DNA of 64,000 bases from Blastomussa wellsi. Its lineage: Eukaryota; Cnidaria; Anthozoa; Scleractinia; Plerogyridae. Shown here piece after piece: positions 22,546-32,236 of this stretch. Numbering within the stretch: the stretch's first letter is position 1; each line of letters begins with the position of its first letter. The DNA lies in NCBI GenBank assembly GCA_947652115.1, contig OX393565.1:16147544-16211543 (forward strand). Direction: 5' to 3'. The translations under genes were made by a program, and so were the position numbers. The notes under the pieces were generated by a model. The model did no database searches and was not told the DNA's origin. It saw only the letters and a list, made by a program, of their open reading frames with translations.

Positions 22546-25500
22546 GCGGTACCAAACGAATTTCTGGAGGAATTTCTGGAACAAGAACAAAACCCTGAAA
22601 TGGATCCTGATATTATACGTGACGAGTTTATAATATCACAAAATAATTACAGGGAATGGCTACGAGTATGGTGGGTGATTGTTTCCGAAGGAAATCCGAA
22701 CAATGGGGATCTTTTGGGGTTCGCAAGGGAAAACAAAGCAAAGTATACAGATTTGGTAGGAAAAGAAATTCGAAAGTTAAAAAGCGTAAAAGTAAGTTTT
22801 GGGTTGCAGGTAGAGTTTTCAATAGAAAGAAACGAAACAACGCAATATATGACGCATTATTTTCATGAAAAAGAACCACATGTTTTTAACAGGCATCAAG
22901 AAGAACAGGTAGGACAAAAATTTGATGACTTCATAGGAAAAGCAAAAGGAGAAATAGAGAACTGGTCAAAGATGGGATCAGGATGGAAAATTGAATGAAT
23001 AAAGCTAGCATATGTGAATGTCGCACGCTATCAGCCGTTGAAAGGAGGAACATATCTGCCTCTTCCGCCCAATCTGGCAAAAAAGAAGGCCATAGTAAAC
23101 GTAAAAAACAGAGACAACGAATGTTTGAAGTGGGCGCTAAGAGCAGCATTGTTCCCACCAAGTGATGGAAAGAACGCACAAAGACCAAGCAAATATCCGG
23201 TTAACGATGGTATCAACTATGCAGGTATTGATTTTCCAACACCTGTGAAACAGATAGACAAGCTTGAAGAGCAGAACAAACGCTTGGCAATAAACGTCTT
23301 TGGCTGGGAAGATGATAGAGTATTTGTTCATAGGATAAGTGACAAAGAGAAAAATTTAGAAAGGATTAACCTGATGCTGATAGAGTCAGAGGAAAAACAG
23401 CACTATTGTTACGTTAAACGGGTTTCTGCTTTGCTGTTTGGCAATGCAATAAATAATAAAACGTTCTACTGCATGTTGTGTTTGTCACGTTTCACACGAG
23501 CGGAGGTGCTCGAGGACCATAAAAAATATTGTAACGGAGTTAATGGCAGGCCAACAAGGATCGAGATGCCGGAAGAAGGGAAAAACATCCTTTCTTTCAA
23601 AAATCATCACAAGCAGATGAAGGCGCCATTTGTTATTTACGCGGACTTTGAGGCTTTAGTCAAAAAGATTCCAGGCTGCCCCCGCGGACAAGAGAGCAAA
23701 CAAAAAAGCTACACGGAGAAGACAGAATGGCACGAAGCAAGTGGCAAGTACATGGTTGTAAGAAGTGATGGTGAAATTACAGAACAAAAAGTTTATAGAG
23801 GCGATAATGCGGTTGGAAATTTTCTGAGTGACATTCTGCTGGAAGAGGAGAAAATAAGAGAGAGTTTGGAAACACCAGAACCAGTTCAGATGACGGCAGA
23901 AGACTGGCAAAAATTCAAAACCGCAAAAAAATGTCATATATGTTTCAAAAGTTTGATAAAAGACCAATTCCTTGATTCATTGCCAGTTTGGAACAATGAA
24001 ATGTATAGCGGACAAAGTCATAAAAAATGTTTTTATACAGCGCAGAAAGAATTTGATTTGATAAGACTAAAAAGAATAAAAGACATACAAGATAAAAACG
24101 ACGAGTGGATAGCGAAAAATCAGGAAACGTGTTTGTTCTGCGCAGAACCACTGCTTGTAAAAAACTTCAGAGACGCGGTAAAAGATCATTGCCACATCAC
24201 AGGCAGGTTCCGTGGAGCAGCGCATAACGATTGCAATTTCAAAATGCGAATAAAACCCAAAACGGTTCCAATTCCTGTTGTATTTCACAATCTCAGGGGC
24301 TACGATGCGCATCATCTTATGCAAGCGATGTCTCAACAGCATAAAGAAGTGAAATGCATTGCAAACAACATGGAAAGGTACATCACATTTTCAATGGGGA
24401 GTTTGCATTTCATAGACAGTTTGAACTTTCTGTTGGGAAGCCTTGACTCAGTCGTCTCCGCAAATAACAGCAAGTATTTCAAAAGGCAGCAATCTACTTT
24501 ACAAAAAGGGAATCTACCCTTATGAGTACATGAACTCTTGGGAGAGATTCAGCGAGACAAAGCTGCCAGACAAAGACAAGTTTTACAGCAAACTTAATGA
24601 TGAAAACATCACAGACGAAGAGTTTGCGCATGCACAGAAGGTCTGGGAGGTTTTTGAGTGCCAAACACTGGGAGACTATCATGATCTCTATGTGAAAACG
24701 GATGTCGCTCTGCTGGCACATGTTTTTGAGAATTTCCGCAACCTCTGTGCAGAGAAATACGGTTTAGATCCGGCACATTATTACACGTTGTCCGGTTTCT
24801 CATCGGACGCGCTCCTGAAAATGACAGGTGTCGAGTTGGAGCTGTTCACCGACCAAGAAATGCATCTATTTGTGGAAAGGGGAATGCGTGGCGGAATATC
24901 GATGGCAAGCAAGAGGTATGCCAAGGCAAGTAAAAAGCTGCTGTTGACGCTCGAAGACAAAAACAACTACGTGGTCCATTACAGAAACCTTCAGTTTTAT
25001 CTCTCCCAGGGAATGAAACTCAAACGCGTGCACAGGGTGCTGGAGTTCGAACAAGAGCGGTGGATGGAACCATATATCATGATGAACACAGAGTTCAGAA
25101 AAATCTCAAAGAGCGGATTTGAAAAGAACTTATACAAGTTCATGAACAACTCAGTTTTCGGCAAAACGATGGAAAATCTGCGAAAACGAGTTGACATAAA
25201 AATCGTGCGCAGCAACGAGGAGGACAAAATAAGGAAGCTGGTTGCAAGTCCTTTGTACTCAAGGTTTGCCGAATTCACAAACGACATGGCGGGGATCCAC
25301 ATGCACAAAAGCAAGCTGCTGTTAAACAAGCCTGTATACACGGGAATGACAATACTTGACAACAGTAAGATCCTGATGTACGACTTTTTCTATAACAAGC
25401 TAAAAAAGCAATACTGTGAAAAGTGTGAGCTATTGTATACAGACACCGATAGCCTTCTCCTCGAGATTGAAACGGACGACGTTTACGGTGACATAGCGAG

Positions 25501-26000
25501 AAATTCTTTTCTTTATGACACAAGCGATTATCCACAGGAGCATGCGCTTCACTTAAATGAGAATAAAAAAGTCTTGGGAAAGATGAAGGATGAATGTGCC
25601 GGAACGCCGATTGCAGAGTGTGTGTGCCTGAGGTCAAAAATGTATTCAATTCTGAAGGCGGACGAAAAAAAATATCAAAAAAGCGAAAGGCGTGAAAAAG
25701 TGCGTTGTCAAGAAACAAATAAAGCATGAACAGTTCAAAGAAACGTTATCTGGCGCAAAACAGTTATGGCATGGAATGAATATTCTTCGAAGCGAGGGAC
25801 ATCAAATCTATGGCATGCACGTCAACAAAATTTCACTCTCAGCGTTTGATTCAAAACGTTGGATTGCGGATGACGGGATCCATACAAAAGCTTATGGATT
25901 CACAGAAGCTGAACTTGATGTTGATTTCTCAGAAGTTGACCTCGAAGAGATGTTTGCAGCTTTGGCTGATGTTGATTTGACAGAATTTGGGTTTGAATGA
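22543..26000 (+). pseudogene. polB: protein-primed DNA polymerase B of Polinton 1 (broken)
   Basis: Would replicate the linear element by protein priming. Order: N-terminal region 22543-22998; Cys/His finger (CMLC ... HKKYC) about 23470-23540; exonuclease motif YADFEAL at about 23640; HNH-like Cys/His cluster with CHITGRFRG near 24190; exonuclease II NLRGYD near 24290; exonuclease III region SMGSLHFIDSLNF near 24400; palm motif B-like FMNNSVFG near 25145; motif C YTDTDSL near 25440. Breaks: in-frame TGA at 22996-22998, frameshift near 24480, frameshift near 25695, and an internal deletion near 24950 that removes the palm motif A segment. Start ATG at 22543 follows TATATACGAAACC. Related to other cnidarian Polinton polymerases but clearly not to that of Polinton 2. 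Confidence 0.88.
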
Positions 26001-26227
26001 AACCCAAGGACTTGGACAGCATCTCGCGGATTAAACCCGCGCAAAAAGTCAATCAACAAAGGATCGACAAAGAAGGGTTCTTTTTCTTGAAACGTTTTTG
26101 AGTCACTTACAGTCCAAAAATTTTGGTTATGATCACATTTTTTTCTAACATTTGCCTTTGAAATAAACACACCGTTGCGTCCACTTCCTATTTTTCAAAA
26201 TACATCTATTTCTTTAAAAGACCACTG

Positions 26228-27233
26228 TTAGAGGTCTGCCGGTGGGAGAACGGTGTTTGGTGGAACAACCAGCAGCTCTTCACGCACAAATCCGCGCTTC
26301 GGTCCATCGTGCAAATAATAGAGAACGGGTTGATTCGGTTTGGAAAAAGACCTTTCAATGTTGAAAACTTTCAAGGACGAGATTGGATCTGTGGCTCTCT
26401 TCTTTCCCCCGCCTTCAAGCTCTCCCGGAAAGTAAAGATAGGCGAACTTGGACAAGAGGGGGGGGGGGGGGGGGGATTTTTTCAGCCTTTCCGACAGGCC
26501 TTTTATAAGATGTCGATGGTTTGGAATAAACAGCTTTTTCTTTGATAGCCTCCGCAGGTTTCTTGTCGATAAGGCTTGTCTTCTCGTTGTTCAGAGCGTT
26601 AACAACTTCAGGAAGTCTTTTCACCCAAGCCGTAGAGCGCTGGCCTTCAGGCAAACGCATTTGAACAGCATACTGATGTCCAAATAAACGCTCGGCAAGG
26701 GTGCGGTTGTAAAGTTCGACAATGGCCTGGTCGCGGTGAATGTCAACACGTCCGCGCCGGATAAAAGTTTTGTGCTTTTCCATTTCTTTCGAGACGTCTC
26801 CCATGAATTCGCGCCCTGGGTCAACCTGCAGAAGTTGCGGCCACTCCAAAGGTGAACTTTTATAAATTTTTTGAAAAGCCCGCGCGACCTCATCAGAATT
26901 TTTTGAAGTCAAGGGTTCGGCCTCTTTGAAGCGGCTCGCCACGTCAACAACGGTCAACGCATATTTGAAAATTTTGCGGCCGCGGGGCAGTTTATCGTGA
27001 GGCAAAAAAAGAAGGTCTGCCTGGTGAACCGCGTTGGGCGTGGGAACATCAAATTTTGGTCTTGGAATATGCTTCGGAGCGGGCAGATAAATCTGCCAGA
27101 GGGCCTGCTTGACCAACCACTTTTTTGTGTCGTCTTCAGACACTTTAGCAGCCTCGGATAATTTTTTGACAGCTGCAAGGCCTTTCCAATAACCACCAGG
27201 GCCATAGTATATCTTTGCGAGTTTGTTGTCCAT
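26228..27233 (-). pseudogene. retrovirus-like integrase of Polinton 1 (split by poly-G)
   Basis: DDE integrase that would join element ends to target DNA. First Asp in VVDVASRF, second in QVDPGREF, Glu in QAIVELYNRTL; C-terminal part (LYFPGELEGG to the stop) resembles the small DNA-binding domain of such integrases. An 18-G run at 26458-26475, absent from the homolog in Polinton 2, shifts the frame between the core and the C-terminal domain. Converges with polB across a 227-bp gap. About 90% identical over the first 90 residues to the Polinton 2 integrase. Confidence 0.87.
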
Positions 27234-27260
27234 AGTGTTATAAGAAAGGAGAAAAAAAGT

Positions 27261-27686
27261 TCAAAAGAACCGGAAAGCTGCATAGCCCAGAGCAAGCGCC
27301 CCTGTACCAACAAAAACAAGTTCACCATTTTTCTGCTGCTGGCTTGGCTGATAGAAATCAGAAAACTTGGGCTCTTTTGGAGGAATCATTCGTTCTTCAG
27401 GGTGTGCCTGATTGTATAGTTTAAAGGCATAGTCAGTGTTAGTGAAGTTTTGCTTTGCTTCTGCCTTGATCTGTGCATTTGTCGCAATCCAATCGAGACG
27501 TTTTGTTCGGTCACGCATGTATTTTGCGTACGCAGGTTGGTACGCCTCGAGAGCTTTATCGTGCCGCACTTTTTCTTCAAGTGCAGCTTTGTCGCCGCCT
27601 CCAAAAGCTCTCGCAAGATAATTGCCTCCGATGAAAGCCGCCGCATTCAACACAGCTCCGCCAACCATAATCGCGATACTTGCCAT
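27261..27686 (-). CDS. 141-aa protein with terminal membrane segments
   Basis: Intact. Residues 3-25 (IAIMVGGAVLNAAAFIGG) and the last 18 (FVGTGALALGYAAFRFF) are hydrophobic; the middle is charged, with the motif KFSDFYQPS near residue 108. Similar proteins recur next to the integrase in cnidarian Polintons; function unknown, possibly a particle membrane protein. AT-rich AAATATAAG precedes the ATG. In Polinton 2 only the last codons survive at about 51948. Confidence 0.75.
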   Translation of the reverse strand: MASIAIMVGGAVLNAAAFIGGNYLARAFGGGDKAALEEKVRHDKALEAYQPAYAKYMRDRTKRLDWIATNAQIKAEAKQNFTNTDYAFKLYNQAHPEERMIPPKEPKFSDFYQPSQQQKNGELVFVGTGALALGYAAFRFF

Positions 27687-27700
27687 TTTTTTTCTTATAT

Positions 27701-27931
27701 TTATTTTTTTAAAATGTTGGTCGGAAGGATTTTCTGGTCCTCCAGATATTTTTTGAGCGCAAGGCTCCCCGCCATCACAGCTGTGAACAATCCATAGTTT
27801 TCGAAGGAATTTGAAGGGTCAGCTGTAAAACTTTTCTTGAACGTTTTTTTGGCCACCCATCCAATGCCCGCAGCGAGGCCGACGAGGCTTGCGGAATCCA
27901 TGGCGATTTTGACGAGCTTGTTGTCAGACAT
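27701..27931 (-). CDS. 76-aa hydrophobic Polinton protein
   Basis: Intact small protein beginning MSDNKLVKIAMDS, with two hydrophobic helices (SLVGLAAGIGWVA and YGLFTAVMAGSLAL) and a charged tail. An upstream in-frame ATG at 27940 would add three residues; 27931 is favoured because it sits just after the AT-rich leader. Known only as a recurrent unnamed gene of such elements. Deleted from Polinton 2. Confidence 0.7.
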   Translation of the reverse strand: MSDNKLVKIAMDSASLVGLAAGIGWVAKKTFKKSFTADPSNSFENYGLFTAVMAGSLALKKYLEDQKILPTNILKK

Positions 27932-27952
27932 GATGGACAAATTGGAAATTTT

Positions 27953-28285
27953 TTATAGAAAGAGAGAAAAATATTTAATTGGAAATTTTTTCGCAGCACT
28001 TTCGCTTCCAACTTTTTGGTAATCAAAATTTTGAAAACTTTGTTCTGGCAAACATCCCCCTTCTTTCTTCTTCAGTTCTTTCTTCAGTTCTTTCTGCAGC
28101 TCTTTCAGTTTTAGTTCTTTCAGTTTGTTCAGTTCTTTCTCCAGTTCTTTGAAATTATCAGCATTTTCGACTATCAAATCGAAAGTTTCAAAACAAGTTT
28201 CTATGAAACGCGCACAAAGAATGACAAAGCACGTTCCTGTTGCTGCTGCTAGTAATGATGCAAAATGTGATTGAGTTTCCCACAT
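27953..28285 (-). CDS. 110-aa protein: hydrophobic N-terminus plus coiled coil
   Basis: Starts MWETQSHFASLL directly after TGTATATAAAA, a TATA-like box. Residues 8-30 are hydrophobic (signal anchor-like); about 50-80 are lysine/leucine/glutamate heptads (ELKLKELQKELKKEL), a likely coiled coil. No family recognised. Deleted from Polinton 2. Confidence 0.6.
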   Translation of the reverse strand: MWETQSHFASLLAAATGTCFVILCARFIETCFETFDLIVENADNFKELEKELNKLKELKLKELQKELKKELKKKEGGCLPEQSFQNFDYQKVGSESAAKKFPIKYFSLFL

Positions 28286-28287
28286 TT

Positions 28288-28785
28288 TTATATACAACAA
28301 AAAAAAATATTCAAATGAATTTTTTTATAGTCCATGTGGCGCATGCCTGTTTTGGGTTGCGGTGGAGCTGCTTGCATCACCTGTGGCGCAGGTGCTGGCT
28401 CAGGTACCGGCGCAGTTGGCCGAAAAAAGGCTCGGATGTCTTCACGCTTGACATAAGTTGTTACAATCATTGCGCCAATTCCAAAGATATAGATCCATTG
28501 GGTTGTGCTAAACCAATCTCTGCTTTTGGAATCATCTGCAGCGGGCTCTGATGGCGCAGGCGCAGTAGCAGGAGGATCAGGTGCAGATTTTTTTTCGTTT
28601 GCGATTTTCTCGAGAGCTTTTTTCCGTGCTTCGCGGACCAACCGAGTTCTTTCAGCAACCAGTTTACCAGCAGCCACTCGCTTGAGATTTTTTGCGGGCT
28701 TTTTCTTATCCGGTGTTTGTGAAGTTGGATGGCTCAGTGCTTCTGCGCTTTCTTGCGCGGGCGGTTGCTTCTGTTCTTCATCCAT
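28288..28785 (-). CDS. 165-aa single-pass membrane protein, Pro/Ala-rich
   Basis: Charged N-terminal 95 residues rich in Lys, Ala and Pro, one membrane segment WIYIFGIGAMIVTTYV at about 107-122, then a Pro-rich tail. Ends within three bases of the next gene start. Lysine-rich tails of this kind could bind DNA, but that is inference. Absent from Polinton 2. Confidence 0.7.
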   Translation of the reverse strand: MDEEQKQPPAQESAEALSHPTSQTPDKKKPAKNLKRVAAGKLVAERTRLVREARKKALEKIANEKKSAPDPPATAPAPSEPAADDSKSRDWFSTTQWIYIFGIGAMIVTTYVKREDIRAFFRPTAPVPEPAPAPQVMQAAPPQPKTGMRHMDYKKIHLNIFFCCI

Positions 28786-28947
28786 TGTTGTTAAACAAAT
28801 ATATTAAAAAAAATTTTTGTGAGGAATTGCTGCCCATTTTCTGAGGAATTATTCAGCAGTTGGTGAGGAATTGTCAGCAGTTGGTGAGGAATGCTCAATT
28901 TCTTCCGAAACATTCACATCTTCGGGTTCAAAATCAATGTTTTGAGT

Positions 28948-29407
28948 TTAGATCAGCGCCGCGTAAACGTCCGCACTTGAGTGCAGTGGCGCCCACAGGC
29001 CGGAGAGCTCATTGTTGATGACGTAGTCGTTTTTGAGTTGTTTTTGGCAAGCTTCGATGTCTTTGATTTTGACGACCATTCCGACTGCTTTTGTCACAAG
29101 GAAAAGGAAGCTGTCGATCAAGCTGTCAGTTGTCTTTGAACCAACAAAGGCCTACATACGTTTGATGTATTTCTCGACCTCTTTGTCGGAGAGGCGTTTG
29201 ACCTGATCGTGCGTCAAGTTGCACGCCGAGGGTTTCTTTGGATTTTCCTTTCGAAACCAGCACGGCCAACTTCTCGCGAAGAGCGGGAATATCAGGCTGC
29301 AATGAGACATTGCCGACGGGCTCGGGCGCAGCCAAGGCGCTGGTTGGCTCAGCTTCAAGCAAGGTCATCATAGCATCGGCAATCACTTGTTCGTCGAATT
29401 CACACAT
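28948..29407 (-). pseudogene. accessory Polinton gene, frameshifted (~150 aa)
   Basis: ATG at 29407 follows CCAATATAGACA. The first 60 residues (MCEFDEQVIADAMMTLLEAE onward) and a second segment with KTTDSLIDSFLFLV-like and KDYVINNELS-like sequence lie in different frames, separated by a shift near 29200. In Polinton 2 only its start survives (about 51976-52021), fused by deletion to the end of the 141-aa gene. Confidence 0.55.
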
Positions 29408-29880
29408 TGTCTATATTGGTTTCTTTTTTTTTAATTGCGAACAAATTTTATTTCCGTTGGGCATCGAACTGCGCACTCAAGGAAGGAAAACTTATTTTCC
29501 CCCAACTTAAAAATGTATTCTTGGAACTCCTTTTTTGTAAGGACGCTGCCGGCGATTTCATCATAAAAATATTTCAAAGACTTCAGTGAGGGCGTATAGA
29601 AAAGCACAATCGCAAATACGTTTCCGCGGAAAGAAGATGAGATGCTGGTATAATTTTGGGTAAGCACCCACAGGCTGAGTCCTGAGTGGCGGGCGCTGAA
29701 TCCGAGCTCGACCAGCGGGCCTGAGCGCTTTTTCACATCTTTCGAGGAAGCGCAGTCATCGAGGATTATGAGCGTGTTGGTTTCTTCAAAAGCTATGCTT
29801 ACAATATTCAACCAGCGTTCCACTTGGTGCTGTGCTCAAACGATAAAATAAAAATCCGGGTCCTCCGAAGCGAGGTCTTG

Positions 29881-30750
29881 ATAGTATAATTTGGTTTTAT
29901 CAACTGGGTTGATAATGTCAATTGGCCACCGTAAAGAGATTCAATTGCTGACGTTTCGAGCGTTAGCCCTTCGTCGGAGCGAATCAAGGAATTGTGCGTC
30001 GTGTGTTTTTATATACAGAAAGATGGAGCTTCGCTATTGGCTGGTGCCTGGTAACGTGAAAACTTCGGAATAAATTAGTTGAATGAAAAGCGCTCGTTGA
30101 TACCGTGAGGGTTAAGAGTGCCGATTTGAAAAATAAATATTTGTTCTAGAGTTTTACGGCTTTCCGTGTTTCCTTGGTGAAGGGAAAGGCCGCAGACTGC
30201 CATATGTTGCTTAGAATGATTTGGGAGATTGAAGTGTCTCGCGACATGTTTCGATGCATTTTTGTCGTCTTTCTCTACGTCACGAAGGTGTTCTCGGAAT
30301 CGGTCGCCAAGTCGTCTCCCTGTTTCGCCGATGTATAACTTTTTTGCAAAGAGTGCAAGTTATACAGTAGATGGCATTGGCTGAGGTACAGGTGAAATGA
30401 TCAGTGATTTTGATAGATCGCTTGGGTCCCGATATTTTGTCCACGTTGTGAATGAAAGGGCATGTTTTGCATCGTGCGCGAGCGCATTTAAAAGTTCCGG
30501 GTTGATCACTAGTTTGGAATGCACTTCTGACTAAAAAGTTACCTATGATTTTGTCACGTTTAAATGAAATTAATGGAGGTTGCGAAAAGATTCTGACAGT
30601 GTCGGGATCATTTTGAAGTAATTTAAAGTTTTTGAGAATGATGGATTTAACTGCGTGGTTGTGAGGGTGAAATGTGAGGGTGAATGGAATTCTATCGTTG
30701 TTTTCTCTCTGTGACGTTTGTAGTGCTGACTGTCGATCAATTTGCTGGGC
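29881..30750 (-). mobile_element. Penelope-like retroelement fragment with GIY-YIG endonuclease, inside the ATPase gene
   Basis: Same 3' tail as at 20868 (CAACTGGGTTGATAATG on plus). Minus strand encodes the linker typical of Penelope-like elements (CARARCKTCPFI, then ITDHFTCTSANAIYCITC) leading into a GIY-YIG endonuclease, frameshifted by an extra A near 30345. The RT domain is missing, so it is 5'-truncated. AGGTCTTG at 29873-29880 and 30758-30765 may be an imperfect target duplication. Lies in the same orientation as the ATPase gene. Confidence 0.83.
29938..29985 (-). ncRNA. hammerhead-ribozyme-like motif in the Penelope-like tail
   Basis: On the minus strand GATTC and GAATC flank CGACGA, GGGC-TAAC-GCTC and GAAACGTC, the same arrangement as at 20883-20930. 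The core position that should be U is C here, so activity is doubtful. Confidence 0.38.
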
Positions 30751-30939
30751 GCGATGATAGGTCTTGTTATGCAGTAATGTCGGGCAGATGAGCACGATGT
30801 AGTCGAACTTGCCGTGAAAAGGTCCGCAGAGCTGATCAACCACATACTGCGATTTCCCTGAATTTGTCGGGCCAACGATCAGAGCGTTGAACGGAATGAT
30901 GTTTGGATCCATATTAACGGAATGTTGTTTGGATCCATA

Positions 30940-32187
30940 TTAGAATTGCACAGATTCTAATTGTTTTTCCAATATATTCATTTGCGCGTCGCTGATCACG
31001 AAAACGTGGCAGTTCACATTGCCTCCTCCTCCGCTCGCCTTCCTCTCGAGCTCGAGCTGAACCCCGTCTTTTGTGTTCAAAAGCCGTGTGCCGCTGCAGT
31101 GCATTGCGTTATCCTCCATTGAACGCAAATCGATCAGAAGCCCGAACTTGTCTTTGCTCCAGAACTTTTTCAGATTCATGTGCTTGTTTTTTGCCTTGCC
31201 AAAGAAGCGGTCAACTTCGCTCCAAAAATCTATTCCTTCGAGGCCGTTGTTGTAGAGCATGTTGGGCGAGCCATTCACCGTAACACTCACTTTCGTGAGG
31301 TCTGGGTTGATGTACTTTTCTGAATCTCTGGTGCCGGCTGTGTATGGCTCAATGAAGAGAAGAAGAATTCCTTTCATGGCCCTTCTCTGGGGATTAACTC
31401 TGAGGTTTATCCTTGAGTCCGCGTTTTTTGCAAATGTGACCACCTGTTCCCGCATCACGTGGTCGTAAAAGAACTCCTTTCCCGCGGAGTACACACTGCT
31501 TGCCGCGTCTGCCAAGGTCTTGCTTCTTATCATTTTATACTCAACCTGGATGTTTTTCAGCTTGTATTGGAGTTTTTCCGGATCAGAGCCTTTGACAACC
31601 TGTGAAGCTGGTGCAAGTTTCAACTCAAAAACGATGTTGTTAAAAAGAGCTTGTGGATAAAAGACTCCGTGATTTTTCAGGATCTGGTGGTCCAGCCGGA
31701 TTCTGTATTTCGTTCCGAAAACCTTTGAGAGCGCGTTTTCCGCGTCGACACCCGAGGTTTTCTTACCCTCAGTATTTGAGCGGATCTTGCAGAGATCTTC
31801 GCTTTGAATTCCATCGAGCAGCATGCCGTCACGCTCCTCCTGCGAGAGGAAAAGGTCCTCCCAGATCTTGTAGATGTCGTACCCCACCGTGTCCTGCACT
31901 GTGGTTCCAGCGTACTTCACAACCAGCTTGTCAACCAGAGCCCGTGTGACGTTTTGAACGAGGAAGTTGTCCGGGTCCCCTCCAGACAGGTCGATGTTTA
32001 AAAGCAGTCCGAGAGAGCCTGGCACAAGGACCTCGTGCTCATTCAGCTTGGGTACGCGAACAAAAAGGGTCTCGGTGGGGCTGGCTTCGCTACGATCAAA
32101 GGTGATGCGCTTGACCGTGCGCTCGGCTTTCATCGCTTTGGGATTTTTTTCACTGTATGTTGGAAGAAGGTTTGCTTGCACCGCCAT
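30940..32187 (-). CDS. major capsid protein (hexon-like) of Polinton 1, intact 415 aa
   Basis: Uninterrupted frame starting MAVQANLLPTYSEKN and ending EKQLESVQF. It lies directly upstream of the packaging ATPase, the usual place of the double jelly-roll capsid gene in Polintons, and belongs to a family common in cnidarian elements (blocks VLVPGSLGLLLNIDLSGG, VGYDIYKIWEDLFLSQEER, GVFYPQAL, NVNCHVFVISDAQMN). Capsid identity rests on position, size and family resemblance. The only large gene of this element without a break. AATATAGAAA precedes the ATG. Confidence 0.75.
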   Translation of the reverse strand: MAVQANLLPTYSEKNPKAMKAERTVKRITFDRSEASPTETLFVRVPKLNEHEVLVPGSLGLLLNIDLSGGDPDNFLVQNVTRALVDKLVVKYAGTTVQDTVGYDIYKIWEDLFLSQEERDGMLLDGIQSEDLCKIRSNTEGKKTSGVDAENALSKVFGTKYRIRLDHQILKNHGVFYPQALFNNIVFELKLAPASQVVKGSDPEKLQYKLKNIQVEYKMIRSKTLADAASSVYSAGKEFFYDHVMREQVVTFAKNADSRINLRVNPQRRAMKGILLLFIEPYTAGTRDSEKYINPDLTKVSVTVNGSPNMLYNNGLEGIDFWSEVDRFFGKAKNKHMNLKKFWSKDKFGLLIDLRSMEDNAMHCSGTRLLNTKDGVQLELERKASGGGGNVNCHVFVISDAQMNILEKQLESVQF

Positions 32188-32236
32188 TTTCTATATTAAA
32201 CAGAAAATTTTTTTTATTCAATAGACTTGCTTTGCA
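32188..32236. promoter_or_regulatory. divergent promoter between capsid and coiled-coil genes
   Basis: A 49-bp AT-rich gap separates the divergent starts; CTATATTAAA on plus reads as AATATAG toward the capsid gene. The homologous gap in Polinton 2 is 53864-53898. Many starts here have ATATA-like boxes within 20 nt. Confidence 0.5.

Larger units (their letters stand above)
29431..30912 (-). pseudogene. FtsK/HerA-type packaging ATPase of Polinton 1, interrupted
   Basis: Would pump DNA into capsids. The N-terminal part (30912 to about 30751) has Walker A GPTNSGKSQ; the C-terminal part (29877-29431) has Walker B TLIILDDCA. They are separated by a Penelope-like element at 29881-30750. In addition a TGA stop lies just upstream of MERWLNIVSI, near 29836. 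The region before the start is a 27-bp tandem duplication with two ATGs; only the second is in frame. An intact homolog is at 52044-52637. Confidence 0.88.
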
